A stretch of DNA of 64,000 nt from Streptomyces sp. CB02980 (GTDB lineage: Bacteria; Actinomycetota; Actinomycetes; Streptomycetales; Streptomycetaceae). The translations under genes and the position numbers were made by a program. Within the stretch, counting starts at the first letter, position 1. Every line of letters starts with the position of its first letter. The notes under the pieces are model-generated. The model ran no database searches. It saw only the letters and a list, made by a program, of their open reading frames with translations, and had not been told where the DNA came from. Shown here in pieces: positions 63,310-64,000 of the stretch. The DNA is taken from assembly GCF_014451325.2 (NCBI RefSeq), contig NZ_JACSCH020000002.1, positions 434,001 to 498,000 on the forward strand, read 5' to 3'.

Positions 63310-64000
63310 GCGCGGCGCTGCCGCTGCTCGCGGGGTGCGGGGAGGACAAGCCGGCCTCCGGCACCGACACCAAGGGGGCGGGAGACAGGCCGGTGGTCGT
63401 CGCGACGACCACCTGGGAGGGCGCCTTCGCCAAGGCCGCCGGGGCCGAGGACGTCACGGTGATCGTGCCGCAGTCCGTGCACCACGCCCCGGACTACGAC
63501 CCGAAGCCCTCCGACCTGGCGGCCGTCGCGAAGGCGGACTTCGTGCTGTACGCGCCGTTCGAGCCGTACGCGGCGAAGATCAAGGAGGCGGCCGGCTCGA
63601 AGGCGAAGCTCGTCGAGGTGAACCTCGACAACGACCCGGCCAAGGCCGGAGCCGAAGTCGAGCGCCTCGGCGGCCTGTTCGGCACGAAGGACACCGCCTC
63701 GCGGTGGAAGTCCCGTCTCGACGCAGAGGTCACGAAGCTGAACGGCGAGCTCAAGGCCGCCTGGCCGGACGGCAAGAGCCCGACGGTCGTCTCCCAGGTC
63801 TTCACGGCCTGGGCGGCCGGTCTCGCGGGCGCCACCCCGGTGGGCGCCTACGGCCCCGAGCCGGTCACCCCCGCGCAGCTGGCCTCCCTCTCGGCGAAGA
63901 AGGCCGCCTTCGTCCTCGACAACGCGCACATGTCGACCGGCACCGTGCTGCCGGACTCGGGCGCGAAGCAGGTCACGATCGTGAACTACCCGGGCGAGGA
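63258..64000 (+). CDS. znuA: Metal-binding lipoprotein (ZnuA-like), 3' end outside window
   Basis: At least 247 residues; the frame is open at the right edge. Signal peptide with lipobox LPLLAGC (Cys near residue 29), then VVVATTTWEGAFAKAAGAEDVTVIVPQSVHHAPDYDPKPSDL, the His-containing site and conserved segment of cluster A-I metal-binding proteins, and ADFVLYAPFEPYAAKI. Solute-binding partner of the ABC transporter. ATG 63258 follows CGGAG about nine bases upstream. Confidence 0.88.
   Translation, partial: MARTRVRTARLASLVALSAALPLLAGCGEDKPASGTDTKGAGDRPVVVATTTWEGAFAKAAGAEDVTVIVPQSVHHAPDYDPKPSDLAAVAKADFVLYAPFEPYAAKIKEAAGSKAKLVEVNLDNDPAKAGAEVERLGGLFGTKDTASRWKSRLDAEVTKLNGELKAAWPDGKSPTVVSQVFTAWAAGLAGATPVGAYGPEPVTPAQLASLSAKKAAFVLDNAHMSTGTVLPDSGAKQVTIVNYPGE

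Overview
The window is very GC-rich with strong codon-position bias, SARP/AfsR regulators, GTGA/ATGA start-stop overlaps and actinobacterial tailoring families. Together these point to Streptomyces or a close relative. It is dominated by a nonribosomal peptide (NRPS) gene cluster that runs off the left edge.

1-28 kb (minus strand): two giant NRPS genes, translationally coupled by a GTGA overlap. The upstream one (28004-13773) is C-A-T-C-A-T-C-A-T-C-A-T-E. The downstream one (13776 to beyond 1) shows C-A-T-C-A-T-C-A-T-C-A-T and most of an E domain before the window ends. That makes eight modules here. Specificity codes read by eye suggest: unresolved, Dap/Dab, Asp, unresolved (D), Gly, unresolved, Gly, Tyr-like (D). 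No releasing thioesterase or MbtH protein is inside the window.

28.2-30.6 kb (plus): a polyprenyl diphosphate synthase overlapping an HPr-kinase-like ATPase, ending at a perfect hairpin terminator. 30.6-38.6 kb (minus): a tightly overlapping operon of type II thioesterase, stand-alone carrier protein, TrpB2-like PLP enzyme, acyl-CoA-dehydrogenase-like flavoprotein, stand-alone adenylation enzyme with a prolyl-type code, esterase, crotonase and a SyrP/AsnO-like Fe/2-oxoglutarate hydroxylase. Adenylation enzyme, carrier protein and dehydrogenase form the known pyrrole-2-carboxyl-carrier pathway, a plausible starter unit for the EntF-like first C domain. The hydroxylase could act on the Asp residue.

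38.9-44.5 kb (plus): aldehyde dehydrogenase, class I terpene synthase, DUF2236/MpaB-like oxygenase, then SbnA- and SbnB-like enzymes for L-2,3-diaminopropionate, ending at another hairpin. A terpenoid branch and the Dap supply genes therefore appear to share a transcript. The whole looks like a pyrrole-capped, Dap-containing peptide/terpenoid hybrid pathway that I do not recognise as any described product.

44.6-50 kb: an acyl-CoA metabolism block (acyl-CoA dehydrogenase, CaiB-type CoA transferase, acyl-AMP ligase, LLM oxidoreductase) around a divergent promoter with a perfect 20-bp palindrome. 50-53.7 kb: NarL-type two-component system divergent from an ABC exporter. 53.8-59.3 kb: two SARP/NB-ARC regulators, one with an extra XRE domain, flanking a 63-residue putative secreted peptide. 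59.5-61.4 kb: a divergent YcaO-like protein. 61.8 kb to the end: a ZnuABC-type metal uptake operon, cut by the right edge. Cluster boundaries are inferred; the core is probably everything left of about 44.6 kb. No tRNA, rRNA, IS element or CRISPR array was seen.
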